Of a stretch of 64,000 bases of DNA, positions 1-10,789 are shown in pieces (position 1 is the stretch's first letter; every line of letters starts with the position of its first letter). Both the position numbers and the translations under genes were made by a program. The stretch covers positions 3,968,001 to 4,032,000 of the forward strand of contig OY292277.1 in the NCBI GenBank assembly GCA_958496175.1, in the 5' to 3' direction. Source of the stretch: Sisyra terminalis (lineage: Eukaryota > Arthropoda > Insecta > Neuroptera > Sisyridae). The notes beneath the pieces were generated by a model. It had not been told where the DNA came from. It ran no database searches and worked only from the letters and a program-made list of their open reading frames with translations.

Positions 1-235
1 TTGGTCCAGATACTTCTCCAACTCAGCATCTTCCCACTTTACTAGCCTATCTTCGCTTTTTAATCCCTGGTATCGAGTTTGCCACTTTTTAAATACCAAA
101 ACAGATCTTTTAAGATCTTTAAGATCTTTTAATTATTAAAAAATGTTCTCCATATGCTTTCCATAAAAATCGAAATCCATTAGCTAAACTTTTCTTTAAA
201 ATTGTTGCCAAAAAGTAGTGCTTTCTGTAAGTTGC
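1..235 (-). pseudogene. mariner transposase N-terminal fragment, runs off window edge
   Basis: Read on the minus strand, this decayed stretch has the N-terminal layout of a mariner transposase. The block containing KAYGEH matches the family's 'EAYGEHA' segment, and near position 1 there is a 'DAELE..LD'-like stretch followed by the window edge. Stops and frameshifts are frequent, so it is not functional. A fuller copy of the same element lies at 23650-24690 on the same strand and aligns base for base in places, for example around the AACTCAGCATCTT segment. The rest of this copy would lie to the left of the window. The family (Mos1/cecropia-type mariner) is inferred from remembered family motifs. 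Confidence 0.6.
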
Positions 236-450
236 ATTTTAGAGGCACAAAAGTTGATATGATTAGGGCACAAAGAAAGTATATGGATAAAACTTCAGTG
301 AAAGTTCCCAGTTTCCCGATTTCTGGACCATATCCATAACTTTCAGATGGTTTGAAACCACTTGTTGACTCAATACCAAGATTTTTACAATCTCTTCTGG
401 AGTATGACAAAAATCTTGATCCAATAACTCCTCCAATTTAGCACCATCAA
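236..450 (-). pseudogene. mariner transposase helix-turn-helix fragment
   Basis: The minus strand reads ELLDQDFCHTPEEIVKIL and then KVMDMVQKSGNWELSL. This corresponds to the second helix-turn-helix and linker of mariner transposases (family form 'LLDEDxCQTxxELA...MIQKQGNWVPYEL'). It lies 5' of the N-terminal fragment at 1-235 in coding order. The two are therefore pieces of two copies joined in tandem, not one continuous gene. A 77-codon frame in another phase covers 180-410 but is only a shadow of this relic. Confidence 0.6.
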
Positions 451-775
451 TTTTTTTTTTTTTGATCTACATTCGCATTCTTTGTCACTAGTATCAAAAT
501 TATTTTTTTTAAGGGGTTATACCTAGTAAGAATTTTCAAAAAAAAATATTTTTTTTGGTTGCATTTTTCCAATGTACATATATTTAAGTATATTCTTTGA
601 AAATTTGAAATTGATCCGGATAAAAGTAAAACTTTAATTCAGTGTTTAAAGCTTTAAGTGAATGTTTCAATATAAAACGTATAATGAACCAGTAAAGTAT
701 AACGTAGCACCAAAAGGGGGGAGGGTAAAATTTTAAAACTATGTAATAAATGTAATCCTCGTAACGTAAACATTT
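451..775. other. no gene seen
   Basis: A/T-rich sequence with poly-T runs. A 74-codon minus-strand frame (584-808) has low-complexity composition and no recognisable motif. I see nothing else. Confidence 0.5.
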
Positions 776-927
776 ATTTAAATGGTAAAAGTAACATGAT
801 TCCGGCACGGTTTAATCAAGAAATTAAGAACTTAATTGTATTGGATAATTTTTTTTTATATCTTAAACTAAAAATTCAGGGGGCGATCGCTGTAAAAAAA
901 TCAATTTGGGAAATAACGGACACCCTA
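776..927. repeat. dispersed repeat, solo end of a TAGGG-type element
   Basis: This ~150 bp block recurs almost identically at 45966-46113. It includes GGCGATCGCTGTAAAAAAA and ends in GGAAATAACGGACACCCTA. Read from the other strand it begins TAGGGTGTCCGTTATTT. The TAG start resembles the ends of the fold-back elements in this window, so it is probably a solo terminal piece of a related DNA transposon. No target-site duplication can be assigned. Confidence 0.65.
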
Positions 928-2047
928 CTATATATTCACTCGTAATAATAATTTTAAACTTCATCATATATTCTTTGATTCCAACTGCACTAATAATTTT
1001 TTTTCAAACCATTTCCCAATTAAAATTCCTTCAAAAAAACACCAATTTTTTCCACCTAATACCAAAAAACCAACTTTGATCACTCAATTAATTGCAAGTA
1101 TTTAGGTCTTAAATTGACTTCATAAAAAACACACACATAAAAAACTATCCATGTAAAGTGTTTAAAGTGCTAATTGAAAATCGAAAATAAACGGAAAAAT
1201 CGGCGACAAATCCAAGCGATAAAGGTCTGATTAAATGTTAGAAATGGTGAAAAGTAGGTCATCGAAATACATTGAAAAAAAAAGTGTAAACAAATAATTT
1301 TTCGCTCATCAGCACAAAGAATTCCCACACACAAATTACTTGCAGTAATACTCGTGCATTGGCATAGTTCCACAACTCAATTAACAGTAAAACTACCTCA
1401 ACGACTATTATATATCTTCCCATTAAATTTACCTACACTGATTACAAAAAATTTCAATCAAAGTTTTACGACAAGGTTTTTGATCTTTCGAGTCTCAATG
1501 TACGAAATATAATTACTTTCATTTCAATCGTTCAATAATTAATCAATTATTTAATGAAAATTCTGCCATGGTAAGTTTAAAATAAAGAATGAAATAACTG
1601 TGATAATTGTGTGGAGTGGAAGTTGAAAATGAAAGTTGAGGTACAATTTAAGACCTTATCGGTTTTTGCTTGAGTAATTGTTTGAGATAATTTGTACAAA
1701 CAATTAAAAAAATTTTTTATTCTTTTTTCTTCAAAATAAAATATATTCACTTCAAAACATGAGGAAAGTTTCTTTGTGCTCTCCATTGAATAACAAAGAA
1801 ATGTATTACAACTATTTGAATAACTTTAATTTGATGATTTTGTCAATAATTTTTTTTTATACCAATCATTTCACAGAATTGGCAGATTTCATTAAATTAA
1901 AAAAAATTAAATCAACTTTTAAAGATGGAAAAATAAGAGATGATTTAAGGCTTGAAAACTTAGTAATCAATATATTCGCCGTTTATTTTGAAAGTGAGTT
2001 AAGTGCATTTCAAGAACAATCCCTATAGTATTATCATTTTAAGATAC
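928..2047. other. no gene seen
   Basis: A/T-rich unique-looking sequence. An 89-codon plus-strand frame (1759-2028) and short minus-strand frames (1170-1373, 1577-1786) are rich in Phe, Asn, Lys and Ile and show no domain. I regard them as chance openings. Confidence 0.5.
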
Positions 2048-2055
2048 TAAGGAGG

Positions 2056-3354
2056 TAGACCAGGGTCGATAATTTTAAAAATGGTGAAAAGTGAAAAAAA
2101 ATTATAGTAGAATGAAACCCATTGGGAAAGGTAGAGAATATAACAAAAATGAAAGAAAAAATAAATTACGGACAATCTGAGGTCGGGAAGGGGGAGGGGG
2201 TGAGTTTTTAAGGGTAAAAAACGGTTAATCTCAATTTCCGGTAAAACTGCAAGTCCTATGAAAAAAAATTAAATTGCAAAGTTGTAGGTAATCAAAAGAT
2301 CTACAATTTTTGTATCGACACTTTTTTCACATAACCTCAAAATTTATGTGAAAAATTCGAATAACCGAGTTTTTGGTTTTTTATTTTTATTTTTTGAAAA
2401 AAAAATATTTTTTCACGAAATTTGGTAAAAACTTACCTTTGTATATCCCAAACATACAGTAATTTTTTTGATTTAAAATATTCATTTTTTCACCTATATT
2501 TTGACTTAATATTCAAAAAGCACCCTAATTTTCAATCGATAATTCTCACGTCAAAATATCTGCTTTTTTAAAAAAGTTGGTGTGTTTTTTGTTTGTTGAA
2601 ATCTCTACTTTCTGTTGGTATAAAAAAAAAATTCGCACTACTATGGTAAATGTTCTCAGAAAATGCAAATAAGGATAGGTTTTTTCTTCCACATTGGAGC
2701 ATGTTTCAGAACCATGACAATTTGAGCATAAATTTGTGCATTTGTGCAATCATTATTTGCATTTTCTGAGAACATTTACCATAGTAGTGTATATTTTTTT
2801 ATACCATCAGAAAGTAGAGATTTCAGCAAACAAAAAACCCACCAACTTTTTTAAAAAAGCAGATATTTTGACGTGAGAATTTCCGATTGAAAATTAGGGT
2901 GTTTTTTGGATATTAAGTCAAAATATAGGTGAAAAAATGAATAATTTAAATCACAAAAACTACAGTATGTTTGGGACATACAAAGGTAAGTTTTCAAAAA
3001 ATTTCGTGAAAAAATAATTTTTTTTGCAAAAAATAAAAATAAAAAACCAAAAACTCGGTTATTCAAATTTTTCACATAAATTTTGAGGTTATGTGAAAAA
3101 AGTGTCGATACAAAAGTTGTAGATCTTTTAATTACCTACAACTTTGCTATTTAACTTTTTTTCATAGGACTTGCAGTTTTACCGGAAATCGAGATTAACC
3201 GTTTTTTACCCTTAAAAACTCACCCCTCCCCCTTCCCGACGTCAGATCACCCGTAATTTATTTTTTCTTTCATTTTTGTTATATTCCCTACCTTTTCCAA
3301 TGGGTTTCATTCTACTATAATTTTTTTTGGTCTCAAAAATTATCGACCCTGGTC
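2056..3354. mobile_element. fold-back element FB-D, complete
   Basis: A large inverted repeat. The left arm (about 2056-2670) and right arm (about 2754-3354) are near-perfect reverse complements, with a loop of about 85 bp. The left end reads TAGACCAGGGTCGATAATTT and the right end closes with TCGACCCTGGTC. An exact direct repeat TAAGGAGG flanks it (2048-2055 and 3355-3362), extendable to 9 bp with a leading C. An 8 bp target-site duplication is the hAT-superfamily signature, so a non-autonomous hAT-like origin is inferred. Open frames in the arms are by-products. Shorter pieces of the family lie at 9547-10062 and 56470-56600. Confidence 0.8.
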
Positions 3355-3430
3355 TAAGGAGGGAATAATTGGTGTTTTTGAAAATGAAATCACTCATTTT
3401 TGAAAACTTAGCAGTCAAATAATTAACATA

Positions 3431-4873
3431 GGGTAATGGTACCAAATACTGAACATTTTTGATAAAAACAACAAAAAGACATTTCATACAAAATTGTTAT
3501 TTAACCTAATGAACGGTTACAAGCATTTATATTATTATTGAAATATTAGCTTTCAATTTTTAATGTTTTTTCTACTCTATTATTTAATAATTTACTTAAA
3601 ATTATGATAAAAGTCATTACAGCCGATTGTCCCTAATATTGAACACCTAGCACTTAATATTGACCGGTCATGTTCCAAATATTGAACAGTAGTGTCACAT
3701 TTATGATAGTTACAAAACTATACTTATTTTTTATCTGGATTATTAATTTTTTTATTCTTTGGATTTTTATTTTAAAATTATAAATAATTTTAACAAATTA
3801 ACACGTTAGTCACTATCGGAATCAATCACAGGTCTTTGGCATCGTTTTTTGGTAACGCACCTCGTTGTATCTTGTTAGGTGCAGTGAGTTTGATCAGTTC
3901 TTTTTTAATCTTTTTTTCTATATTTTTCTATATTTTCCTTTTGTTTTTTTGCGTTGTTCTTCTTTTTTTTGTTCACGTTTTTTCAATTTTTCAATCGTTG
4001 ACCTAACTTACAGGGAACAACTTGGTCTTGTTTTACTTTGTTAAATAAAGTACCCTTTGGTATATTATATTGCTGACTAGCTTTGTTAATACTTAATTCC
4101 GAATTTTTAACACTATTCACAGCATTTTCTAAATCCTCAAGACTATATTGCCATCTCTGACGGTTTTGAACTGACTTTTTGTTTTTAATTAGAGGTTTTG
4201 ATGTCATTTTAAGACACAGTTAAGTAAGTTACCTATCTAGAATGAAAATAAAATAAATACTTGCTTTAACTTAAAAAAAATATGTATTATTTAAATTTAT
4301 TATTAATTATTTTGTGAATTCTTTAAAACTGAAACCATCAACTTTAAGATAAACTTATCATTATCTGCAAATAATACCCTGGTCATTCAATGGTGCCTTA
4401 AATTTAATAAATGTTCTAATTACTGACCAACGAACATTTTAATGGTGCACTCGATAATTCACGACACCAATTGTTGAACAGATTAATATTTAAATTGCAG
4501 CGACAATTATAATAAAAACAATTACTGACAACTAATCTTTGCTATTTTAACTTCATGATAAATACTAAATTATTTATTACAAAGTTATTAAACTTATAAA
4601 ATTTGACTGTAAAAGTACTTACTAAACACTACAAAGTTAAGTTTCTAATGACCAGTTTTCATGGTTTACTGACAGGTGTCCACAAACTTTTTTTTTTTAG
4701 TTTTATTGCGCAATATGTTTGCACATGTGACCATTTATATTTACAATATAAGTATTAATTAATAATTAGGTATATATTCAATATGAAATCAAACTTCAAA
4801 TTATTCTAGAAATTAAGTTCCTACGCAGCCCGTTCAATAAATGGAGCCTGTTCAATATTTAGTACCGCTACCC
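3431..4873 (-). mobile_element. TA-flanked DNA transposon with Pipsqueak-type HTH, internally deleted
   Basis: Imperfect terminal inverted repeats bound this element. The left end is GGGTAATGGTACCAAATACT and the right end, reversed, is GGGTAGCGGTACTAAATATT. Both are flanked by TA (3429-3430, 4874-4875), as in Tc1/mariner/pogo elements. Subterminal copies of a TAATATTGAAC-like motif cluster at 3630-3690. The minus strand encodes a Pipsqueak-type helix-turn-helix (see 3983-4207). Further downstream it has a Lys/Glu-rich stretch and a short acidic tail ending SDSD-stop near 3802. The DDE catalytic core is absent, so this is an internal-deletion derivative of a pogo/Tigger-like element. Confidence 0.75.
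3983..4207 (-). CDS. Pipsqueak-type HTH protein fragment of transposon
   Basis: This is a 74-codon frame starting at an ATG at 4207. Residues ~18-58 read RQRWQYSLEDLENAV ... NKASQQYNIPKGTLF. That is the HTH_psq fold found at the N terminus of pogo/jerky-type transposases and in Pipsqueak proteins, with the conserved 'W..e.L..AV..V' and 'S..kAa..y.iPk.TL' pattern. The N-terminal 17 residues are basic. It lies inside the 1.44 kb element and no catalytic domain follows. At codon 66 the sequence CCT|GTAAGTTAG is a strong splice-donor match (exon end 4012, phase 1). The HTH may therefore once have been, or may still be, a spliced first exon. Binding to the element's own ends is likely by family analogy. 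Whether it is expressed is unknown. Confidence 0.6.
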   Translation of the reverse strand: MTSKPLIKNKKSVQNRQRWQYSLEDLENAVNSVKNSELSINKASQQYNIPKGTLFNKVKQDQVVPCKLGQRLKN

Positions 4874-6353
4874 TACTTTGTTCTAGTTACAAGAAGAAGA
4901 ATCACCTTGAAATGGACTTACGCCACTTTCAAAATAAATGAGTCATATGACAAATCTCAACAGGATAAATGTCTTACACAGCAAGTAAGTAAACACCAAA
5001 TTTTCTTACAAAAGACAGTTAAAATAATGTTCTCCTATTTTTAAATTCCTAGAAATATCTTCCAATGAAAGAGGACAATTGTTCTTCCTACCTTTCTCTT
5101 CCAAACCCATGGCTTCAGAAGTCATTTTAAAGAAGTGGAAGAACAATAAATTGTTACTATTGTAACCATAATAATAGATTCAAAGATTATAATAAAAAGA
5201 AAGTTTAACTTTGTTTTAAAATATCAACAAAAAAATTAGATCATCATACAAAACTTTCAAAATTTCAATTCTTTGAAGAAAAAAAAAAATTTTTACGTCA
5301 ATCCATTATCATTTATGTTTTTGTCTTCCAAAAAATCAACCTAATTTTTAATCTTAAGTGCTTCCTTTATACCAAAAATTACTTTTTTTCTTAGTGCTAT
5401 AAATCCTTCGCCTATTAAATTCCTTTGTAGTAGAAAAATAAAGAATTATTTAAAAGTGAAAAAAAAATCGTCTATAACCGTAAATGACCCAACTATAATA
5501 TACAAATTAAGGTCAAGTTTCCAAAAGTCAGAAACCACATCTCCCACACAAATCATGATCGATTTTGTGGGCGCAGCAAATCGTCTAGGTAAATACATTG
5601 ATCACCTGCCAAAGATCTTTTCCCCGTGTGACAAAATCGGCCGTAAATTAGCCTTCAAAATTGTCAATTTATTTCCTTCATTATCAGCGATTCATACACA
5701 AACTTCTCTGTTGAATAAAACATACCAATTTTTTTTTCTCCAATAGCCAATAGATCAACAGTGATCAAGAAAAAAAACGGTAAATCTTTACATCTAATAT
5801 TGGAACACGAAGGCATAAACTACAAGAAAACGTTTCATTTATAATATTTAACATTTTTTTGAAAACGTCAACGAGTACATTGAGGCCATAAGAAGAACTC
5901 TTCGTGGTCTACTATTATTTTTATTTTGCCATATCCTAACACCATAGTGGTCACGCAACAGACAAGGAAGAGCGATGCCAATGTGCCGTTACTCGACCAT
6001 TTCAAATGTAAACAATATTACATCACCAGAATTCAAATCTTTTTCTTCTGATATTCTCAAAAAATTTTCAATGATTTTAAATTTCAAAAAATTATCATCT
6101 TCATCTTCGAAAGCATCAATTCATTGCCAATCAGCTGCAAGGATAATCCAAGTTTTCAAAGCATAGGAGAAAAAAGAACAGGGATACTTTTCACAAGTAT
6201 AAACAAAAATCCTTGGTCAAAAATAATATCATTTTTTAGTGTAAAAACATTTTTAAAAAAATCCTGATTTTGTTCTAATATCCCCAATTTTTTTATCGAC
6301 CGGTACAAATAATTCTTGGCCAAGACCACGAAGATCGAGACCTCGAAATATTC
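4874..6353. other. mostly unique DNA with weak coding-like stretches
   Basis: No recognised gene. A 96-codon open stretch at 5456-5746 opens with GTG, not ATG. It is less A/T-rich than its surroundings (IMIDFVGAANRLGKY, then PKIFSPCDKIGRKLAF), but I cannot assign a family. It ends at a pyrimidine-rich run followed by AG at 5745-5746. A 63-codon frame at 5975-6166 is serine/lysine rich. A splice-donor-like GTAAGT lies at 4985-4990. None of this is enough to call a gene. Confidence 0.35.
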
Positions 6354-7359
6354 TAGGGTGATTTTTTTTTTTGACTTTTTTTGGTCTCATCGTGAAATTT
6401 TGTTGGAAATACCAAAAAAAAAAATCTCTGAAAGTTTGAGCCCTTAATATTAATTTTAAGTCCTCGACCAAGACGTGTAAAAATTTCCCATTGAAAATAC
6501 ACGGAAACTCTGATTTTTTATTTTTAAATTTCTATATCTCAGCGCCATTTCATGGGATCGCTTTTACCGAAGATGGTTTTTTCTCAGAATTAAACGCTCT
6601 ACAAAAGTGCCCATTGCGACAAAGTCGTAACTCACACCGGTGAGGTAGTACGGGCCACTGAACCTGATTTTTCCATAAAATTCGCGTTTTTTTTTTGCAT
6701 TTATCTCGTAAATAACAAGAGCTACGGAAAAATTATAAATGAAAAACTTGTAGAGAATTTGATTTCCTACAAAAAAGGTCCAGTAGACCAAATCGCTAAG
6801 ATCAATATTAAACGAGATATTAAGCCGAGATTAACGAGATATTGATTTAAACTTTAAATCAATGATCGGCAAAAAATTCACAGAAAAATCAATTCAAGGC
6901 TTAATATCTCGTTTAATATTGATCTTAGCGATTTGGTCTACAGGACCTTTTTTGTAGGAAATCAAATTCTCTACAAGTTTTTTATTAATAATTTTTCCGT
7001 AGCTCTTGTTATTTACGAGATAAATGCAAAAAAAAAACGCGAATTTTATGGAAAAATCAGGTTGAGTGGCCCGTACTACCTCACCGGTGTGAGTTACGAC
7101 TTTGTCGCAATGGGCACTTTTGTAGAGCGTTTAATTTTGAGAAAAAACCATCTTCGGTAAAAGCGATCCCATGAAATGCCGCTGAGATATAGAAATTTAA
7201 AAATAAAAAATCAGAGTTTCAGTGTATTTTCAATGGGAAATCTTTACACGGCTTGGTCGAGGACTTAAATTTAATATTAAGGGCTCAAACTTTCAGAGAA
7301 TCTTTTTTTTGGTATTTCCAACAAAATTTCACGATGGGACCAAAAAAAAAATCACCCTA
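6354..7359. mobile_element. fold-back element FB-A, complete
   Basis: The two arms (about 6354-6835 and 6860-7359) are reverse complements along nearly their whole length and leave almost no loop. The ends are TAGGGTGATTTTTTTT and its complement AATCACCCTA. The flanking 8-mers (AAATATTC and GACTCCAT) do not match, so any target-site duplication has been lost. The two 75-codon frames at 6564-6791 and 6933-7160 are the same sequence read from both arms, not genes. One arm recurs at 49869-50345. The TAGGG start and close likeness to the other fold-backs suggest a hAT-like origin. Confidence 0.8.
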
Positions 7360-7531
7360 GACTCCATACATTAGCTAAATCACTAAATTCTTAAAACTAG
7401 ATATTTATAAAATTACATTTACCTCCTCCCCTTTTATATAACGGTAAAATAAAACATTTGATCCCAATTCTTAAGCGATTGCAGTGAAGAAAAAAAAACG
7501 CAAAAAATATTTCCAAGTTCAAAGATAGATC

Positions 7532-7549
7532 ATATATATATATATATAA
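7532..7549. repeat. (AT)n microsatellite
   Basis: About nine AT dinucleotides in a row, directly visible. Confidence 0.9.
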
Positions 7550-8820
7550 TTTCAATCATAAATTGGTACTTGTAATGTGGGAATTGGTTTAATTGGTCGC
7601 CTACAAACGAGAGGTTAGATGATGAAGAGTTTATTCAATCAAAATAAATTGAACCAATTGCAATAATTTATCCATTTTTTTTCTTTTTCAAACATATACA
7701 TTTATACATATAAAACTTGGGTTCGTCGCTTGCGTGCGCATTGAAGTCTCCAAGTACACATGTTATGCAAACCTGCATTATTTTCAAGTTTATTCATTCA
7801 AATTTGATTTTTAAATTGCTGAGGGTTTTAAAAATTGAAATTACTTTTCCTTAGACCTTAAAAAAATGACCCACGAAAACTGATTTTTTTTTTAATTTAA
7901 TAAAAGAAAAATTAAACATTTTCGGTGCTTAAAAAATTCAATCTTCCCTTAAATAGAAAGGAAAAAAAATTATCAATATTTTCAGAGAAATAGCTGGAAA
8001 AGTCATCACAAAATATAAAACGCAACATTGGAACTTTAAAAAAATTAACATAATTACAAAAATTAAAATCCCAAGATTTATGAAAATCCAAAAATCGCTT
8101 ACAACACTTCAATCTCAATCATTTTCCAGTGCCCAATTACAAAATTTTTAATTTAATTATGCAAACCCAAATACTTTTATTGCTTTTTGTCGCACAATAC
8201 AGTAATTATAGTAATATTTAATTCTGAATTTCATATTAGATGACACAAATATCGTCGCAGACTTTCTAAACGCCAATTACAGTGTATATTTCTTCCATTC
8301 AAAAAATAATCTTCAAATTTCTTCATCTTAATGACGCCACACCAAAAACTTTTTTGTCTTTTTTTTTATCATATCTGGTAAAACCACTTTTGTTGACGTT
8401 CTGGAAATTTAAGGTCAAAGTTAAGGCCGTTCAAGTCTTCCACTTGTACCCAACAAAAATTGCTGAGAAATCGAAAAAAATGTTACGATAAATAATGGTC
8501 GATTTAAACATACTTTCTTCTAATTTCCGGGAAGCTTGCGAATATGAATCCAGTATGAATCAATTACGGATTAAGACATATTTCAAAGATATTTTTTTAT
8601 CTTTTTGTGCCGTGAGAATGGATCATCTATACTTAACAATGTACCTTGATTGGGTAAAAGTCGAAAATTCTTCACCAAACTAAAAATTTTTAATTTTTTC
8701 CTCAATTTATAAAAATACTTTTGAGTCCAAAAAAATATGTCCTTATTTTTTTGTAGTTTCATGAAGATTAAATAATAATTAATTTAGAAATTCATGAAGA
8801 AGAAGATAATACTATCGACC
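7550..8820. other. unique DNA, two adjacent open stretches of unknown meaning
   Basis: Two plus-strand open stretches, 8282-8491 (69 codons) and 8495-8683 (62 codons), sit back to back. The first contains a TPK...FLSYLVKPLL segment followed by VKVKAVQVFHLYP. This is faintly reminiscent of the middle of CRAL-TRIO lipid-transfer domains, but key residues are missing. The second (FREACEYESS, YFKDIFLSFCAVRMDHLYL) is unrecognised. They could be a decayed processed gene. I do not call a product. Confidence 0.25.
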
Positions 8821-8827
8821 AATTCTT

Positions 8828-9546
8828 GTCTACAGAATGGAAGAAGTTACATACGAAATCATCAGTTTGGATTCAGGCAATTCTACTTCACAATTGAACA
8901 ACTTCAACGAGTAGTAAATACGAAACAAAATGCGTTGGAAAACTGAAAATAAAGCTTTGTGGTTTTCCTGGAAATTTCTCAAACTTTTGATAAGATGTGC
9001 CACAAGGGATCGCTCCAAAAATTGAGAATTGATATATCAAAAGGCCATACTAAGGATATTGAATCTTAACAGAAATAAAAAATCCTTCTAGACAAAGAAG
9101 ATGAGGTAATGGATAATTTGGAGTAGACAGAATCTGGTGGGCTGCAAGGAAATATCCTTGGACACCTGTTGAATCTCGTATACATGGTTGACCATCCAAC
9201 TATCGAAAAAATTATCACGGATACATACCCTGAAGATATTACACTAATGGCAAGAGGAAATAACCCTGGTGAAGGATCCAACCAAATCTAGTGCTTCTTA
9301 ACAGAATACTTCAGATAGGCTGACAATTGATAAATAAAAATTAATAAAAACAAGTCAGTCCATGTCACTTCTACTATCAGAAAACAGTACTACCCTCCGT
9401 TAATATCAAATAATATCGAGGTACCCCAAATGGATTACGTTAAATATTTGGAAATGTATAGTACTTGAATAAATAGATAAATTGAGATAAATTGAGATAA
9501 ACTTCACAAGAAATATGGAAAATTTTAATACCTGATCGGTTACAAA
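8828..9546 (+). pseudogene. Jockey-like LINE reverse transcriptase, 5' part
   Basis: Fragmented frames on the plus strand follow the order of a Jockey-clade reverse transcriptase. HQFGFRQFYFTIEQLQR lies from 8860, a decayed 'LDIS.AFDK' motif A near 8960, and LVYMVDHPTIEKI near 9170. Then comes motif C, where the catalytic YADD has become YPED (9226-9237), followed by MARGNNPGEGSNQ. The thumb region begins HVTSTIRKQYYPP at 9361, with VPQMDYVKYLE further on. Stops and frameshifts are many. The element is interrupted from 9547 by an FB-D copy and resumes at about 10063. Upstream ORF1 and endonuclease are not seen, so it is 5'-truncated. A second copy is at 54395-55055. Confidence 0.8.
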
Positions 9547-10062
9547 GACCAATGTCGAAAATTTTTGAAAAAAAATAAATTTATAGTAGGATGAAATCCA
9601 TTAGAAAAGGAAGAGAATATAACAAAAAGGAAGAAGAGTGAATTTTCAACGAAAAAAAAAAATGGTTTATCTCGATTTCCAGCAAAACTACAAGTCCTAT
9701 GGAAAAAAGTTTAATAGCAAAGTTGTAGGTAATGAAAAGATCTATAACTTTTGTATTTACACTTTTTTCACATCGTTTCAAAAATTATGTCAAAAATTAA
9801 TATTTTAAATAAAAAAATATTCAGTGTATTTGAGACATACGAAGGTAAATTTTCACCAAATTTCATGAAAAAAAAAATTTTGTAAAAGCAAAAATAAAAA
9901 ACCAAAATTTTGGTAATTCATTGGGCTTGTAGTTCTGGTGGAAATCGAGACAAATCGTTTTTTACCCTTAATAACTTACTTTTATTTTTGTTATATTCTC
10001 TTCCTCTTCCAACGGGTTTCATTTTACTATAATGTTGTTCCACTTTTTACCATTTTTAAAGG
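9547..10062. mobile_element. FB-D fold-back copy nested in the LINE
   Basis: Both ends match the arms of FB-D at 2056-3354: GAAACCCATTGG-type sequence on the left, its complement on the right, with the GTAGGTAATNAAAAGATCTA segment in between. It is only about 515 bp, so much of the inner arm is missing. It separates two parts of one LINE reading order, which shows it inserted into the LINE. Target-site duplications are not clear. Confidence 0.75.
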
Positions 10063-10332
10063 CTTCTAACCATAGAAAACAAATTAAGTCTTTACAAAAT
10101 AATAAAACTAATTTCAACCTACGAAGTGAAATTTTGGGGCATTGCATCCAACGAGGAAATAATTCAAACATTCCAATCCCAAGTTCTGCGGACAATATTG
10201 GTGCATCATAGCATTTGGCGAACGCGGACCTATCAAGCTAGACTTAATGATCACCCCAACCATTTCGCCATGAATTTATTGGATAATAGTACGGATATTA
10301 AGGATCTCAAAGAGTATCGATATTTGACCTGA
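10063..10332 (+). pseudogene. Jockey-like LINE, C-terminal part
   Basis: This continues the LINE after the FB-D insertion. The plus strand reads LTIENKLSLYK, then TYEVKFWGIASNEEI, TFQSQVLRTIL, ARLNDHPNHFAMNLL and KEYRYLT, followed by a stop at 10330-10332. This is the usual C-terminal signature after the RT of Jockey elements (family form 'ENKLLLYK...YGIQLWGTAS...FQSK.LR...Y..RL..HPN'). The last 68 codons are an uninterrupted frame (10126-10332). The LINE 3' untranslated tail follows to about 10415. Confidence 0.8.
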
Positions 10333-10415
10333 TAGACCAATTAAAATGTCCTGTAACCTAGTAAAATATGTCTTTTACTGGATTCTTAGTGGTGTCATTG
10401 GACACAACTAGCCCA
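10333..10415 (+). other. LINE 3' untranslated tail
   Basis: Sequence from the LINE stop codon to the start of an FB-E arm. It contains TTGGACACAACTAGCCCACG (from 10399), which recurs after the partial LINE at 10598-10770 and again at about 29810 and 30393. No poly-A tail is present. Confidence 0.55.
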
Positions 10416-10597
10416 CGAGCTTATACAATATATTGTGGTCTAATTTATCAAGTATAGTTTAATAAAATAATATATAAAATTCATACCATAAACATAAATT
10501 TGAACAAAAGTTCAAACACTTGCCCAGATACGTATTGCTCAGATAAGTATTTCGATTGCCAAGCAATCTTCCTCAGTGGTCATCAAGTAATTTGGAC
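10416..10597. mobile_element. fold-back FB-E, single arm
   Basis: It matches the left arm of the full FB-E at 10790-11210, through GATTGCCAAGCAATCTTC and CAGTGGTCATCAAGTA. It ends abruptly in LINE sequence at about 10597. The second arm is absent, so it is a truncated or recombined copy. Confidence 0.7.
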
Positions 10598-10789
10598 CGC
10601 TAGACTTAATGATCATTCCAACCATTTCGCCATGAATTTGTTCAATAATAGTATGGATATTAAAGATCTCAAAGAATATCGATATTTGACCTGACAGACC
10701 AATTAAAGTGTCTTGTAACCTAGTAAAAGATGTCTTTTACTGGATTCTTAGTGGTGTCATTGGACACAACTTATCCACGAGCTTATACA
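10598..10789 (+). pseudogene. duplicated LINE 3' end
   Basis: It repeats the last ~35 codons of the LINE at 10063-10332 (ARLNDHSNHFAMNLF, KEYRYLT, stop at about 10692) and its 3' tail including GGACACAACT. Nucleotide similarity to 10232-10420 is high. With the FB-E arm before it and the full FB-E after it, the layout is a local duplication of LINE end plus fold-back. Confidence 0.75.

Noticed and set aside
440..580. Poly-T runs as transcription terminators
   Set aside because: Such runs occur throughout the window and have no associated RNA gene.
4985..4990. Splice donor GTAAGT after a short open stretch at 4880-4984
   Set aside because: The open stretch begins at the transposon border and shows no conserved motif. 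A single donor match is expected by chance in this much A/T-rich DNA.
6564..7160. Two nearly identical 75-codon frames facing each other
   Set aside because: They are the two arms of fold-back FB-A read on opposite strands. The same explains the 61-codon pair in 50697-51534.
8282..8491. CRAL-TRIO-like lipid-transfer domain
   Set aside because: Only a faint pattern (TPK, VKAV.VFH..P); no N-terminal domain and no conserved continuation. Too weak to call.
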